DNA of 64,000 nt, from positions 319,882-383,881 of the forward strand of contig NZ_KQ948764.1 of the NCBI RefSeq assembly GCF_001514205.1. Direction: 5' to 3'. This DNA is from Streptomyces griseoruber (lineage in GTDB: Bacteria; Actinomycetota; Actinomycetes; Streptomycetales; Streptomycetaceae). The position numbers were made by a program, and so were the translations under genes. Below are positions 27,717 to 37,960 of the stretch, one piece after another. A model generated the notes under the pieces. That model saw only the letters and a program-made list of their open reading frames with translations. It was not told the origin of the DNA and did no database searches. The stretch's first letter is position 1. Every line of letters begins with the position of its first letter.

Positions 27717-28493
27717 TCACCCCTGGTTGGCCTCCTCCACCATCTGCTTGAACTTCGCCGGTGTCATCGTCTGGTCCTGGTAGATGTTCTTGCCGTTGAA
27801 CAGCACGGTCGGCGTGCCGCCGAAGCCGCCGCTCTGGAAGGCCTGGTTGGACTTCACGACCCAGCTGGTGTGCGTGCCCTTCTCGACACAGGCGCGGAAC
27901 GCCGGCGTGTCGAGGCCGTCGACCTTGCCCGCCAGCTCGATCAGCTTGCTGTTCTCGCTGAAGGAGTCGTCCGTCTCCTCCGGCTGGTTCTGGTACAGCA
28001 CGTCGTGGTACGCGGTGAACTTCCCGGCGTCCTGGGCGCAGGCCGCCGCGTTGGCCGCGTTGCGGGAGCCGCTGCCGCCCATGTTGCCGTCGATGAGGGT
28101 GGCCAGGTGGTACTCGACGCGCAGCTTCCCGGCGTCCGTCAGCTCGTGGATCGTCGGTCTGTACGCCGTCTCGAAGGCCTTGCAGGCCGGGCAGCGGAAG
28201 TCCTCCCACACGGTGAGCGTCGCCCTGGCGTCGTCCTTGCCGGCCGGGATCGCCAGGGCGTCCTTGCCCTGGGCCCCCGAGGGCGCCACGACGGGGCCGG
28301 ACTTGGCACTGTCCTCGTCCTTGCCGGAGTTCGCCGCGACGACGCCGATCACCGCGGCCAGGCCCAGCACACAGACGACGCTCGCGCCGACGATCAGTGT
28401 GCGCCGGCGCCGCTCGGCGGCCTTCTGCTTCTCGCGCTCCACCGCCAGCCGCTCCCGGGCGGTGCGCTTTCCCTCACGATTCTTCTCGCTCAC
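27717..28493 (-). CDS. Membrane-anchored DsbA-like thioredoxin-fold protein
   Basis: This 258-residue protein is a predicted extracytoplasmic thiol oxidoreductase. A very basic N terminus (ARERLAVEREKQKAAERRRR) is followed by one membrane anchor (residues 32-54), then a DsbA/DSBA-like thioredoxin domain. The active site is CPAC (Cys101-Cys104), and the cis-proline loop is GGTPTVLF. The GTG start was chosen because the basic leader is shared with the second copy at 59 kb. Only 15 bases separate this start from the 13-bp trp-end hairpin, so the leader is extremely short or transcription reads through. It could assist folding of secreted proteins or lipoproteins, in keeping with lgt next door. 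Confidence 0.87.
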   Translation of the reverse strand: MSEKNREGKRTARERLAVEREKQKAAERRRRTLIVGASVVCVLGLAAVIGVVAANSGKDEDSAKSGPVVAPSGAQGKDALAIPAGKDDARATLTVWEDFRCPACKAFETAYRPTIHELTDAGKLRVEYHLATLIDGNMGGSGSRNAANAAACAQDAGKFTAYHDVLYQNQPEETDDSFSENSKLIELAGKVDGLDTPAFRACVEKGTHTSWVVKSNQAFQSGGFGGTPTVLFNGKNIYQDQTMTPAKFKQMVEEANQG

Positions 28494-28507
28494 ACCCCCA
28501 GAACGAA

Positions 28508-28536
28508 CCGGGGAGGCGCATTGCGCCTCCCCGGTC
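28508..28536 (-). terminator. Hairpin after trpA
   Basis: ACCGGGGAGGCGC pairs perfectly with GCGCCTCCCCGGT across an ATT loop (13-bp stem). It is 46 bp beyond the trpA stop and 15 bp upstream of the DsbA-like start, so it likely ends trpCMBA transcription, perhaps partially. Confidence 0.8.
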
Positions 28537-28581
28537 CCAGGTCCACCCGTACGGGTGAAGCACACGAAATGTCCCGCTCTG

Positions 28582-29396
28582 TTACGCCTGTCCGCGCACG
28601 CCCTTCGCCAGCTCACCGGCGAGCGCGCGGACGGCCTCGACACCGGCCGCGTCGTCCGGGGCGTCCAGCATCCGCTTGACGAAGGCCGAGCCGACGATCA
28701 CGCCGTCGGCGAAGCCGGCGACCTCGGCGGCCTGCTGGGCGTCGGAGACGCCGAGGCCGACGCAGACCGGCAGGCCGGAGCCGGTGGCCCGGGTGCGTTC
28801 GACCAGGTCCTGGGCCTGCGTGCCGACCGACTCACGGGTGCCGGTGACACCCATCAGCGAGGCGGCGTAGACGAAGCCGCTGCCCGCCGCGGTGATCTGC
28901 GCGAGCCGCTCGTCCTTGCTGCTGGGCGCCACGACGAAGACCGTCGCGAGGCCGTGCTTCTCGGCGTGCTCCCTCCACAGCCGCGCCTCCTGCACGGGCA
29001 GGTCGGGCAGGATGCAGCCCGCGCCGCCCGCCTCGGCCAGCTCGGCGGTGAACCGCTCGACGCCGTAGCGGTCGATGGGGTTCCAGTACGTCATGACGAG
29101 CACCGGCTTCCCGGTGGCCTCGTGGGCCTCCTTCACCGTGCGCATGACGTCCGCGATCCTGACGCCGCCGCGCAGGGCGATGTCGTCGGCGGTCTGGATG
29201 ACCGGGCCGTCGAGGACGGGGTCGCTGTGCGGCAGACCGACCTCGACGACGTCCGCGCCGCCGTCGAAGACGGCCTTGATCGCCTCGATGCCGCCGTCCA
29301 CGGTCGGGAACCCGGCCGGGAGGTAGGCGATGAGCGCGGAGCGGCCCTCGGCCTTGGCGGCGGCGAGGGTGTCCGACAGCAGTTGGATGTTCCCGC

Positions 29397-29400
<4 letters not shown>
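28582..29400 (-). CDS. trpA: Tryptophan synthase alpha chain
   Basis: TrpA cleaves indole-3-glycerol phosphate to indole and glyceraldehyde-3-phosphate, passing indole through a tunnel to TrpB. The 272-residue TIM barrel shows the catalytic region [15 protein letters not shown], with the expected Glu and Asp, and the phosphate-binding GVTGTRE and GLGVSD loops. The GTG start (MSGNIQLL) overlaps the trpB stop by GTGA, so the two subunits are coupled. It ends with a TAA codon, uncommon here. Last gene of trpC-trpM-trpB-trpA. Confidence 0.97.
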
Positions 29401-30680
<1,280 letters not shown>

Positions 30681-30750
30681 GCGTGTACCTCACGGTGGGT
30701 GCGTGTGAAAAGACACTGTTCGCCGTGGGGGCGGAGCCTGTCGTACGACC

Positions 30751-30957
30751 TCAGGCCGTGTGTGGCTGGTCGCGCAGTTCCCCGCGCCCCTGAAGGGCGC
30801 GCTGCCATCGACGTCCGTTGACCTGTCCCGGCTCGTCTCCGATGACGTACCGCACCCGGCGCCCGTGGACACGCCTCGCCGGGGCTCGGCAGCCCCTCGG
30901 GCGGCAGCCGCGCGCGAGGCGGGCGTACCGGTCCACGGTCGTCACGGTGAGAGTCAT
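30751..30957 (-). CDS. trpM: TrpM, small modulator of tryptophan biosynthesis
   Basis: This 68-residue basic protein sits exactly where Streptomyces species carry trpM, between trpC and trpB. The conserved core RYARLARGCRPRGCRAPARR and HGRRVRYVIGDEPGQ is recognisable, with two cysteines and many arginines. Work in S. coelicolor showed that TrpM modulates tryptophan synthesis and also affects development; its mechanism is not settled. The ATG at 30957 is used here, and a GTG five codons later is possible. It lies 21 bp beyond the trpC stop. Confidence 0.85.
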   Translation of the reverse strand: MTLTVTTVDRYARLARGCRPRGCRAPARRVHGRRVRYVIGDEPGQVNGRRWQRALQGRGELRDQPHTA

Positions 30958-30978
30958 CGCGGCAAGCCTAGCGGGTGA

Positions 30979-31788
30979 TCAGCCCCGGCCGTGGCGCAGT
31001 GCGGGGTGCTCGCCCGCCGCCACCAGGTCCGCCACCGCCGTCTTCGGGTCGCGGCCCGTCACCAGGGACTCGCCGACCAGGACCGCGTCGGCGCCCGCGT
31101 TGGCGTACGCGATGAGGTCGTGGGGGCCGCGGACGCCGGACTCGGCGACCTTGACGATGTGGTCGGGGATCTCGGGGGCGACCCGCTCGAAGGTGCCGCG
31201 GTCGACCTCGAGGGTCTTCAGGTTGCGCGCGTTGACGCCGATGATCCTGGCGCCCGCGTCGACCGCGCGCTCGACCTCCTCCTCGTCGTGCACCTCGACG
31301 AGCGGGGTGAGACCGATGGAGACGGCGCGCTCGATCAGCGACTCCAGGGCCGGCTGGTCGAGGGCGGCCACGATCAGCAGCGCGAGGTCGGCGCCGTGCG
31401 CGCGGGCCTCCCAGAGCTGGTACGAGGTGACGATGAAGTCCTTGCGCAGGACCGGGATGTCCACCCGCGCGCGGACGGCGTCCAGGTCGGCCAGCGAACC
31501 GCCGAAGCGGCGCTGTTCGGTGAGGACGGAGATGACGGCGGCGCCGCCCGCCTCGTAGTCGGCGGCGAGGCCGGCCGGGTCGGCGATGGCGGCCAGCGCG
31601 CCCTTGGACGGGCTGGAGCGCTTGACCTCGCAGATCACCTTGACGCCGTCGCCCTTGAGCGCGGCGACCCCGTCCTTGGCGGCGGGCGCCTTGGCCGCGC
31701 GCTCCTTGAGCTCGTCGAGGCTGACGCGCGCCTGCCGCTCCGCGAGGTCGGCACGGACTCCGTCGATGATCTCGTCGAGCACACTCAC
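30979..31788 (-). CDS. trpC: Indole-3-glycerol phosphate synthase
   Basis: TrpC closes the indole ring from carboxyphenylamino-deoxyribulose phosphate. The 269-residue TIM barrel has the catalytic [27 protein letters not shown] and GVNARNLKT motifs. The GTG start (MSVLDEII) has GAAAGGGGG eight bases upstream; a longer frame back to 31866 is not supported. It heads trpCMBA. The 122-bp leader shows no tryptophan-rich small peptide, so leader attenuation is not evident here. Confidence 0.97.
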   Translation of the reverse strand: MSVLDEIIDGVRADLAERQARVSLDELKERAAKAPAAKDGVAALKGDGVKVICEVKRSSPSKGALAAIADPAGLAADYEAGGAAVISVLTEQRRFGGSLADLDAVRARVDIPVLRKDFIVTSYQLWEARAHGADLALLIVAALDQPALESLIERAVSIGLTPLVEVHDEEEVERAVDAGARIIGVNARNLKTLEVDRGTFERVAPEIPDHIVKVAESGVRGPHDLIAYANAGADAVLVGESLVTGRDPKTAVADLVAAGEHPALRHGRG

Positions 31789-31910
31789 GCGAGCGGCCCC
31801 CTTTCGGGCAACCAGTGGAAAACGATGGTCACTGCGATGGTATCCGCAGGAGGGGGGAGGCCTCACATCCGGTGGAGCGCGGTCCCACTACCTGGACGTT
31901 CGGCAGTTGA

Positions 31911-32345
31911 TCAAGGGTGCAGCCAGCCACCGAACGGCAGGTTCCGGACAACCGTGAAGACCAGCACCAACGCGCCCAGCGACCACAGGGTGACCGGGCC
32001 GAGGTCGATCCGCGGGGGCTGTCCGCGGGCCGCGCGGACCACCCAGACGGTCCACAGGACGGCGAAGAGCAGGTAGCCGGCCACCGCGAGCGCGTTGGCG
32101 TGCAGGGCGGTGAGGACGTCCCCGTGGACGAGGGCGTGCGCGCTGCGCAGACCGCCGCAGCCGGGGCAGTACAGGCCCATGACGCGCAGCAGGGGGCAGA
32201 CGGGGTAGTGGCCGGGTTCGTTGGGGTCGACGGCACCGACGTAGGCGAAGGCCCCGGCGACGGCGGCGAGGATCCCGGCGGGTACGCCCAGGCGTCCCAC
32301 GGCCGTGGTCGTCACCCGCTGGCTGTCGGCGTTCACGTCTCGCAT
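31911..32345 (-). CDS. DUF2752 membrane protein
   Basis: This is a 144-residue membrane protein with three predicted membrane segments. It carries the DUF2752 hallmark CPLLRVMGLYCPGCGGLRS, with three cysteines that may bind metal, followed by ALVHGD. The biochemical role of the family is not known. It lies between the trp-associated membrane genes and trpC and may be co-transcribed with trpC, although a hairpin separates it from the genes upstream. The start MRDVNADS was chosen by position of the first membrane segment; no strong ribosome site decides it. Confidence 0.8.
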   Translation of the reverse strand: MRDVNADSQRVTTTAVGRLGVPAGILAAVAGAFAYVGAVDPNEPGHYPVCPLLRVMGLYCPGCGGLRSAHALVHGDVLTALHANALAVAGYLLFAVLWTVWVVRAARGQPPRIDLGPVTLWSLGALVLVFTVVRNLPFGGWLHP

Positions 32346-32372
32346 TGTGCCCCGGGCGGGACGCACCCGCGC

Positions 32373-32410
32373 GTGAGGGGCGGCCGGTGCGGTCACCGGC
32401 CGCCCCTCAC
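32373..32410 (-). terminator. Perfect 17-bp stem hairpin
   Basis: GTGAGGGGCGGCCGGTG and its exact complement enclose a CGGT tetraloop. It lies 17 bp past the stop of the small HGxxPAAW protein gene and 28 bp upstream of the DUF2752 start, and should end transcription of the upstream unit. Confidence 0.85.
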
Positions 32411-32426
32411 GGGGAGTCGTGCGGGC

Positions 32427-32681
32427 TCAGCCCTCGGCGGCGGGCTCGGCCTTCACCGTCGCCGTGGCCTTGTGCACCGGGTGGACGTCCTTCGGCTGGC
32501 CCAGGCCCGCGGCGCGCATGGCGGCGCCGACGACCCCGCCGAGGGCCACGATCACCATGCCGGCCCAGAAGCCCACGGGCTGGGCCATCACCATGAACGC
32601 GCCCGCGACGCAGAAACCGATGAAGGCGATGGTGACACCGGTCCAGGCGGCCGGGGTGTGTCCGTGGCTGCTGCCCGCCAT
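32427..32681 (-). CDS. Small HGxxPAAW-motif membrane protein
   Basis: This 84-residue protein has two predicted membrane helices and the N-terminal SHGHTPAAWTGV motif seen in a family of small actinobacterial membrane proteins that travel with trp genes. The helices span about residues 16-33 and 38-57, and the tail is charged. The start has GAGGAGC seven bases upstream. Function is unknown. It lies downstream of the TIGR02234 protein gene and upstream of a strong terminator. Confidence 0.8.
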   Translation of the reverse strand: MAGSSHGHTPAAWTGVTIAFIGFCVAGAFMVMAQPVGFWAGMVIVALGGVVGAAMRAAGLGQPKDVHPVHKATATVKAEPAAEG

Positions 32682-32816
32682 GACTTGCTCCTCATTGCTG
32701 TCTATGTGTCGCTGTCTGTGTGTCCGTCCGAGCCGGAGGCTCGTGGTCCATTGTCCCGTACGCGCACGCGTGGCGGACGCGGGGGTGGCTTCCGTTCGCG
32801 TCTGATGCGCCACATC

Positions 32817-32844
32817 GGGAAGCCGCACGGGAAGCCGCACGGGA
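32817..32844 (+). repeat. Short tandem repeat, 12-bp unit
   Basis: GGGAAGCCGCAC occurs twice head to tail, followed by GGGA, the start of a third copy. It lies in the 178-bp gap between the two small membrane protein genes. It is probably slippage; no function is visible. Confidence 0.8.
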
Positions 32845-32859
32845 GGTGCGCGCGGGTGG

Positions 32860-33510
32860 TCAGGCCGGGTCGGTACCCGTGGGGTCCTCGCCGCGGTCCA
32901 GGGCCTTCCAGATCTCCTCGGGCCGTTCGGGGTCGACGGGCTTGGCCGCACGCCGCTGCCGGGGGGCGCCGGAGCGTTCGTAGCGGCCGGACATGGCGGG
33001 CCACTGGCGGCCGTAGCGCAGGGCCAGCAGGCCGGCCAGGAGGATCAGGACACCGCCGACGACCGCGACGTAGGGCCAGGCGGTGTGGGTGAAGGAGGCG
33101 ACGGAGGCGGAGGTGTCGCCGGAGGCCCGCGCGGCCTGTTCGTCGAGCGCGGAGTCGTCGGAGGCGCCGGTCAGGGCGGCGACGACGATGCCGACGCCGG
33201 AGAGCGCGAGGAGGGCGGAGACCGCGAGGCGGCCGGCCTTGCGGACGGCGAAGACGGCGACGAGGGCGGCGAGGCCCACTATGGCGAGCGCCGCGGGCAC
33301 GCCCGTGACGTCGCTGCCCCTGGCGGTGAGGGCGAAGGGGCCGCCGGCCACCGTCGCCGTGCCCTCGGACCAGCGCTGCCGGGTGGAGAGCAGGGCCACG
33401 GCCGCGCCCAGCGCACCGGACAGCAGGGCGAGGCCGAGGCTCAGCCGGCCGGCCCGGGCGGAGGCGGCGGATACGGAACGGGGGTGCGGTACAGCAGTCA
33501 CGGAGTCCAC
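32860..33510 (-). CDS. Trp biosynthesis-associated membrane protein (TIGR02234-like)
   Basis: This 216-residue protein has four predicted membrane helices (about residues 22-42, 70-88, 93-113 and 146-165) and a charged C-terminal tail. Sequence and position next to trpE match the actinobacterial family of tryptophan-operon-associated membrane proteins, for which no activity has been shown. Between helices are RQRWSEGTATV and a short outer loop. A GTG at 33510 or another at 33501 could start it; neither has a strong ribosome site. A transport or sensing role in tryptophan metabolism is speculation. Confidence 0.8.
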   Translation of the reverse strand: MDSVTAVPHPRSVSAASARAGRLSLGLALLSGALGAAVALLSTRQRWSEGTATVAGGPFALTARGSDVTGVPAALAIVGLAALVAVFAVRKAGRLAVSALLALSGVGIVVAALTGASDDSALDEQAARASGDTSASVASFTHTAWPYVAVVGGVLILLAGLLALRYGRQWPAMSGRYERSGAPRQRRAAKPVDPERPEEIWKALDRGEDPTGTDPA

Positions 33511-33521
33511 TATCGCCTGAA

Positions 33522-33545
33522 CCCCGGGCGAACCGTCACCCGGGG
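33522..33545 (-). terminator. Hairpin after trpE
   Basis: CCCCGGG and CCCGGGG form a 7-bp stem with a 10-base loop in the 67-bp gap after the trpE stop. There is no T-run, so it may only attenuate read-through into the TIGR02234 gene. Confidence 0.5.
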
Positions 33546-33577
33546 CTCAGTGATTCGCGCCCCACCGCGCGCGCGTA

Positions 33578-35056
33578 TTACTTCACGAGCCGGTTCGCGG
33601 TGTGCACCGCGCGCAGCACCGCGGCCGCCTTGTTGCGGCACTCCTGGTCCTCGGCGACGGGGTCGGAGTCGGCGACGATGCCCGCGCCGGCCTGGACGTA
33701 GGCGGTGCCGTCGCGCAGCAGGGCGGTGCGGATGGCGATGGCGGTGTCGGAGTCGCCCGCGAAGTCCAGGTAGCCCACGCAGCCGCCGTACAGGCCGCGC
33801 CGGGACGGCTCCAGCTCGTCGATGATCTGCATGGCGCGGGGTTTGGGGGCGCCGGAGAGGGTGCCGGCGGGGAAGCAGGCGGTGAGGACGTCGAAGGCGG
33901 TGCGGCCCGGGGCGACCTTGCCGGTGACGGTCGAGACGATGTGCATGACGTGCGAGTACCGCTCGATGGACATGAAGTCGACGACCTCGACCGAGCCGGG
34001 CTCGCAGACCCGCCCCAGGTCGTTGCGGCCCAGGTCGACGAGCATGAGGTGCTCGGCGCGCTCCTTGGGGTCGGCGAGGAGTTCGTCGGCGAGGGCCTGG
34101 TCCTCCTGCGGGGTGGCGCCGCGGTGCCGGGTGCCGGCGATGGGGTGGACCATGGCCTGCCCGTCCTCGACCTTGACCAGGGCCTCCGGGGAGGAGCCGA
34201 CCACGTCGAACCCGTCGAAGCGGAACAGGTACATGTACGGCGAGGGGTTGGTGGCCCGCAGGACCCGGTAGACGTCCAGCGCGCTCGCCGTGCACGGCGT
34301 CTCGAAGCGCTGCGAGGGGACCACCTGGAAGGCCTCGCCCGCGCGGATGCGCTCCTTGATGTCCTCGACGGCCACCTGGAAGTCGGGGCCGCCCCACCCC
34401 GCGGTGTACTCCGGCAGCTCGGAGGGCGGCAGCACGGCCGGGGGCTGGGCCACCGCGCGCGTGAGGTCGGCCTCCATGGTGTCGAGGCGGGCCACCGCGT
34501 CCGCGTAGGCCTCGTCGACGCCGGTGTCGAGGTCGTTGTGGTTGATCGCGTTGGCGATCAGCAGGACCGAGCCCTCCCAGTGGTCCATGACGGCGAGGTC
34601 GCTGGTGAGGAGCATGGTCAGCTCGGGCAGCCGCAGGTCGTCCCGCTCGCCGGGGCCGATCTTCTCCAGGCGGCGCACGATGTCGTAGCCGAGGTAGCCG
34701 ACCATGCCGCCGGTGAAGGGCGGCAGGCCCTCCTGGTGGGGTGTGTGCAGCGTCTCGATGGTGGCGCGCAGGGCGGCGAGCGGGTCGCCGTCGACGGGGA
34801 CGCCGACGGGCGGGACCCCGAGCCAGTGGGCCTGTCCGTCACGGGCCGTCAGGGTCGCCGCCGACCGGACGCCGACGAAGGAGTACCGGGACCACGAGCG
34901 GCCGTTCTCCGCGGACTCCAGGAGGAAGGTGCCGGGGCGCTCGGCGGCGAGTTTGCGGTAGAGCGCGACCGGGGTGTCGCCGTCGGCGAGGAGCTTGCGG
35001 GTGACCGGGATGACCCTTCGGTCGGTGGCCAGCTTGCGGAACGTCTCGAGGTCCAT
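33578..35056 (-). CDS. trpE: Anthranilate synthase component I
   Basis: TrpE converts chorismate to anthranilate with ammonia supplied by a TrpG subunit, which is not in this window. The 492-residue protein has the tryptophan feedback site LLES (45-48) and the chorismate-site motifs [32 protein letters not shown] and GCVGYLDF. This is the stand-alone component I form rather than the fused TrpEG type. The start MDLETF lies 11 bp beyond the hisI stop, so the two are likely co-transcribed and there is no space for a leader-peptide attenuator. trpD is also absent from the window. Confidence 0.96.
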   Translation of the reverse strand: MDLETFRKLATDRRVIPVTRKLLADGDTPVALYRKLAAERPGTFLLESAENGRSWSRYSFVGVRSAATLTARDGQAHWLGVPPVGVPVDGDPLAALRATIETLHTPHQEGLPPFTGGMVGYLGYDIVRRLEKIGPGERDDLRLPELTMLLTSDLAVMDHWEGSVLLIANAINHNDLDTGVDEAYADAVARLDTMEADLTRAVAQPPAVLPPSELPEYTAGWGGPDFQVAVEDIKERIRAGEAFQVVPSQRFETPCTASALDVYRVLRATNPSPYMYLFRFDGFDVVGSSPEALVKVEDGQAMVHPIAGTRHRGATPQEDQALADELLADPKERAEHLMLVDLGRNDLGRVCEPGSVEVVDFMSIERYSHVMHIVSTVTGKVAPGRTAFDVLTACFPAGTLSGAPKPRAMQIIDELEPSRRGLYGGCVGYLDFAGDSDTAIAIRTALLRDGTAYVQAGAGIVADSDPVAEDQECRNKAAAVLRAVHTANRLVK

Positions 35057-35067
35057 GGCGGCTGACC

Positions 35068-35463
35068 TTACTGATCCGCGGCGGAAGTGCCGGAATCGAC
35101 GCCGTCCGCGAGGAGCACGTCGGCGTCGAAGCAGGTGCGCGCGCCGGTGTGGCAGGCGGCGCCGACCTGGTCGACCTTGACCAGCAGGGTGTCGGCGTCG
35201 CAGTCGAGGGCGACGGACCTGACCCACTGGAAGTGGCCGGAGGTGTCGCCCTTGACCCAGTACTCCCGGCGGCTGCGCGACCAGTAGGTGCAGCGGCCGG
35301 TGGTGAGGGTGCGGTGCAGCGCCTCGTCGTCCATCCAGCCGAGCATGAGCACCTCACCGGTGTCGTACTGCTGGGCGATGGCGGGGACGAGCCCGTCGGC
35401 GCTGCGCTTGAGGCGCTCGGCGATCTCGGGGTCCAGGGTGCTGGGCGGGGGCGTGCTGGTCAT
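35068..35463 (-). CDS. hisI: Phosphoribosyl-AMP cyclohydrolase
   Basis: HisI opens the purine ring of phosphoribosyl-AMP in step three of histidine synthesis. The 131-residue protein contains the metal-binding [13 protein letters not shown] and the zinc cysteines in ACHTGARTC, plus [14 protein letters not shown]. It lacks the HisE pyrophosphohydrolase domain, as in other Streptomyces. It lies outside the main his operon, just upstream of trpE. The start MTSTPP is chosen, though an ATG three codons earlier is possible. Confidence 0.95.
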   Translation of the reverse strand: MTSTPPPSTLDPEIAERLKRSADGLVPAIAQQYDTGEVLMLGWMDDEALHRTLTTGRCTYWSRSRREYWVKGDTSGHFQWVRSVALDCDADTLLVKVDQVGAACHTGARTCFDADVLLADGVDSGTSAADQ

Positions 35464-35546
35464 GGGTGCCATTGTGCCGCGCGCCACGGACAGTGACGGG
35501 GCCGTGTCCACTGTGCGGACCCTGTACGCGGTCGTAGGCTGACCGC

Positions 35547-36182
35547 ATGTCGACTTTCGCCAAGCGTGAACGGCTCCTTCTCGCCGACCTCTTGGAGACC
35601 GCCGGTCCGGGCGCCCCGACCCTCTGCGAGGGCTGGGAGACGCAGGACCTGGCCGCGCACGTGGTGGTGCGCGAGCGTCGTCCGGACGCGGCCGGGGGCA
35701 TCCTGATCAAGCAGCTGGCACCGCGGCTGGACAAGGTGATGGCGGAGTTCGCGGCCAAGCCGTACGAGGAGCTGATCCAGCTGATCCGTACCGGCCCGCC
35801 GCGGTTCTCACCCTTCCAGCTGAAACAGATCGACGAGGCGTCCAACACGATCGAGTTCTACGTCCACACCGAGGACGTACGGCGGGCCCAGACCGACTGG
35901 ACGGCCCGGGAGCTCGACCCGGTCTTCCAGGACGCCCTGTGGTCCCGGCTGGAGCGTACGGCCCGGCTGATGGGGCGCGGCTCCCCGACCGGTCTGGTGC
36001 TGCGCCGCGCGGACGGCCGTACGGTGGTCGCACAGCGCGGCGCACCGGTGGTGACGGTCACCGGAGAGCCGTCGGAGCTGCTGTTGTTCCTGTACGGCCG
36101 GCAGAACGCCGCGAAGGTGGAGCTGGACGGCGACGAGGACGCCGTCGAGAAGCTGCACAGCGGCAAGCAGCTGGGCATCTGA
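35547..36182 (+). CDS. TIGR03085-type metal-binding protein (DinB/MDMPI-like fold)
   Basis: This 211-residue cytoplasmic protein resembles the TIGR03085 branch of the maleylpyruvate-isomerase N-domain/DinB superfamily. The four-helix part begins [16 protein letters not shown] and includes the likely metal histidine in [10 protein letters not shown] and a second in [14 protein letters not shown]-terminal [11 protein letters not shown]...[15 protein letters not shown] segment is typical. Family members may use mycothiol or act as unknown hydrolases; no substrate can be assigned. It is divergent from hisI. Confidence 0.82.
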   Translation: MSTFAKRERLLLADLLETAGPGAPTLCEGWETQDLAAHVVVRERRPDAAGGILIKQLAPRLDKVMAEFAAKPYEELIQLIRTGPPRFSPFQLKQIDEASNTIEFYVHTEDVRRAQTDWTARELDPVFQDALWSRLERTARLMGRGSPTGLVLRRADGRTVVAQRGAPVVTVTGEPSELLLFLYGRQNAAKVELDGDEDAVEKLHSGKQLGI

Positions 36183-36221
36183 GCGGGCTGATTCCGAGCG
36201 GGCTGATTCCGAGCGGGCTGA
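36181..36221 (+). repeat. Triple 15-bp direct repeat
   Basis: GAGCGGGCTGATTCC occurs twice in tandem, followed by an 11-base third copy. The array starts inside the TIGR03085 stop codon and ends 12 bp before the VOC gene start, so it forms the entire spacer. It could alter spacing of the downstream ribosome site. Confidence 0.85.
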
Positions 36222-36233
36222 AAGGGCACCCCC

Positions 36234-36632
36234 GTGATCAAGGTAGCCATGACCAGCGTGTACGTCGACGATGTCGCGAAGGCCCACGCGTTCTACACGG
36301 ACGTCCTGGGTTTCGAGACCCGGACGCACATGGACCTGGGCGGCGGCACGCTGTTCGTCACCGTCGGGGCGGCCGAGGGCGCCCAGCAGGACCTTCAGCT
36401 CCTGCTGGAGCCCGGGCAGGGGCCCATCGCGGAGCCGTACCGCACGGCCGTGAAGGGGGCGGGGCTGCCGTGCATCGTCTTCTCCGTGGACGACGTCCAG
36501 CAGGAGTACGACCGGCTGCGCGCCCTGGGTGTCGCGTTCACGCAGGCCCCGACCGAGCAGGGGCCGGTGATCACGGCCGTGCTGGACGACACGGTGGGCA
36601 ATCTGGTGCAGCTGGCGCAGCCCAAGGGCTGA
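36234..36632 (+). CDS. VOC (glyoxalase/dioxygenase superfamily) protein
   Basis: This 132-residue protein forms two beta-alpha-beta-beta-beta units of the vicinal oxygen chelate fold: MTSVYVDDVAKAHAFYTDVLGF in the first and CIVFSVDDVQQEYDRLRALGV in the second. Such proteins include glyoxalase I, bleomycin-binding proteins and extradiol dioxygenases. The GTG start has AAAGGG upstream. A divalent-metal enzyme or binding protein is likely, but metal ligands cannot be assigned with confidence. It follows the TIGR03085 gene on the same strand. Confidence 0.85.
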   Translation: MIKVAMTSVYVDDVAKAHAFYTDVLGFETRTHMDLGGGTLFVTVGAAEGAQQDLQLLLEPGQGPIAEPYRTAVKGAGLPCIVFSVDDVQQEYDRLRALGVAFTQAPTEQGPVITAVLDDTVGNLVQLAQPKG

Positions 36633-36653
36633 TCGGCGGGGCACGAGGGCCCC

Positions 36654-37946
36654 TCAGCGGGGCAGCTCGGCGCGGCGCAGCGGCCGCACGGCGAGCGCGA
36701 GGGCGCCGCTGAGGGTGCACAGGGCCGCGCAGGCGGCGAAGACCGGGCCGGTCCCCCACGCGCCGATGCTCCAGCCGACCAGCGGGAAGGTGAGCGGGGC
36801 GACGCCGAAGCCGACCAGGGTGGAGACGGCGGTGACCCGGCCGAGGTAGGCGGCACCCGCGCGTGCCTGGACCAGCGCCCCGGACAGGGCGCCGCCGAGC
36901 CCGGCCAGCAGTCCGATGCACAGGGCGACGGCGGCGGCTCCCGCGACGGAGGGCACGCGCGCGAGGGCGGCGATCGCGGCGGCACCGGCGATCGTGCCGA
37001 GCGCCAGTACGCGTCCCGCGCGCGGGACCCGGCCGCGCCAGGCGAGCAGCAGGGAGGCGGCTCCGGCGCCGACACCGAACCCGGCGAGGACCAGTCCCAT
37101 GCCGGACGAGCCCCAGCCGCGCTCCTCGGCGAGCAGGGTCAGCCCGAGGTTCATGGGGCCGACGAAGCCGAGGTCGCCGAGGGCGATGGACACCACCAGC
37201 GGCAGCAGGACGCGGTCGTGGCGGATGTGACGCAGTCCGTCGCGCAGCTCGGCCAGGACTCCGTGGCGGGCGTTCCTCAGGTCGCCGGAAGGCGTGCGCC
37301 CGGACGGCGTGCCGTCGGAGCGCACGTCGTCGGGAGGCAGCTCGCGGACCCGGACGCCGAACAGCAGGGGCAGCGACACGCCGATCAGCAGCGCGGCCAG
37401 GCCGAACGCGCCGACGGTGCCGCCGAGGGCCACGCCGAGGCCGCCCAGGGGCCCGCCGACGACGGTGGCGAGCCGGGTGGCCAGTCCGCGCAGCCCCTGG
37501 ACCCGGGTGAGCTGTCCGCGGTCGGCGATCCGGGCGGGCAGGGCTCCGGCGGCCGGCAGGAACACGGCGTCGACGATCCCGAACAGCAGCGCGACCGCGC
37601 CGAGCGCCCACAGCCCCGGGCTGGTCAGGAGCAGCAGCGCGGCCGCCGCGAGGACGAGCGCGCAGCGCACCCCGGTGCCGCCGAGGACGACCCGGCGGGG
37701 TCCGTAGCGGTCGACGACCACTCCCCCGCCGAGCATGAGCAGGGCGCGCGGCACGGCGCTGACGGCGGTCACGAGCCCGGCCTGGGCGGGCGTGCCGGAC
37801 TGGACGGCGGCCCAGGACAGGGCGAGGTAGTAGACGCTGTCGCCGACGGCGGAGGAGGTGTAGCCGCCGAGCCAGCGCAGGATGTCGGGGTCCCGGTGCG
37901 CCGCGCGCTCCCGGTCGGGGGCCGTGCGGACGAGGGCCGTGCTCAT
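36654..37946 (-). CDS. MFS transporter
   Basis: This 430-residue membrane protein has about 11-12 hydrophobic segments of the major facilitator superfamily. The loop between helices 2 and 3 carries VVDRYGPRRVVLGG, similar to the family signature. A cytoplasmic loop around residues 205-240 contains repeated SGRTPSGD. It resembles the drug/proton exporters of the MFS_3/enterobactin-exporter-like group. The ribosome site AAGGAG lies seven bases upstream. It starts 14 bp past the stop of an ArsR-type regulator, which probably controls it. The cargo is unknown. Confidence 0.87.
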   Translation of the reverse strand: MSTALVRTAPDRERAAHRDPDILRWLGGYTSSAVGDSVYYLALSWAAVQSGTPAQAGLVTAVSAVPRALLMLGGGVVVDRYGPRRVVLGGTGVRCALVLAAAALLLLTSPGLWALGAVALLFGIVDAVFLPAAGALPARIADRGQLTRVQGLRGLATRLATVVGGPLGGLGVALGGTVGAFGLAALLIGVSLPLLFGVRVRELPPDDVRSDGTPSGRTPSGDLRNARHGVLAELRDGLRHIRHDRVLLPLVVSIALGDLGFVGPMNLGLTLLAEERGWGSSGMGLVLAGFGVGAGAASLLLAWRGRVPRAGRVLALGTIAGAAAIAALARVPSVAGAAAVALCIGLLAGLGGALSGALVQARAGAAYLGRVTAVSTLVGFGVAPLTFPLVGWSIGAWGTGPVFAACAALCTLSGALALAVRPLRRAELPR

Positions 37947-37960
37947 GGCGGGGCTCCTTC

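Noticed and set aside
35057..35067. A tryptophan attenuator in front of trpE
   Set aside because: Only 11 bp separate the hisI stop and the trpE start, too little for a leader peptide. The region upstream of trpC also lacks a Trp-rich small frame.
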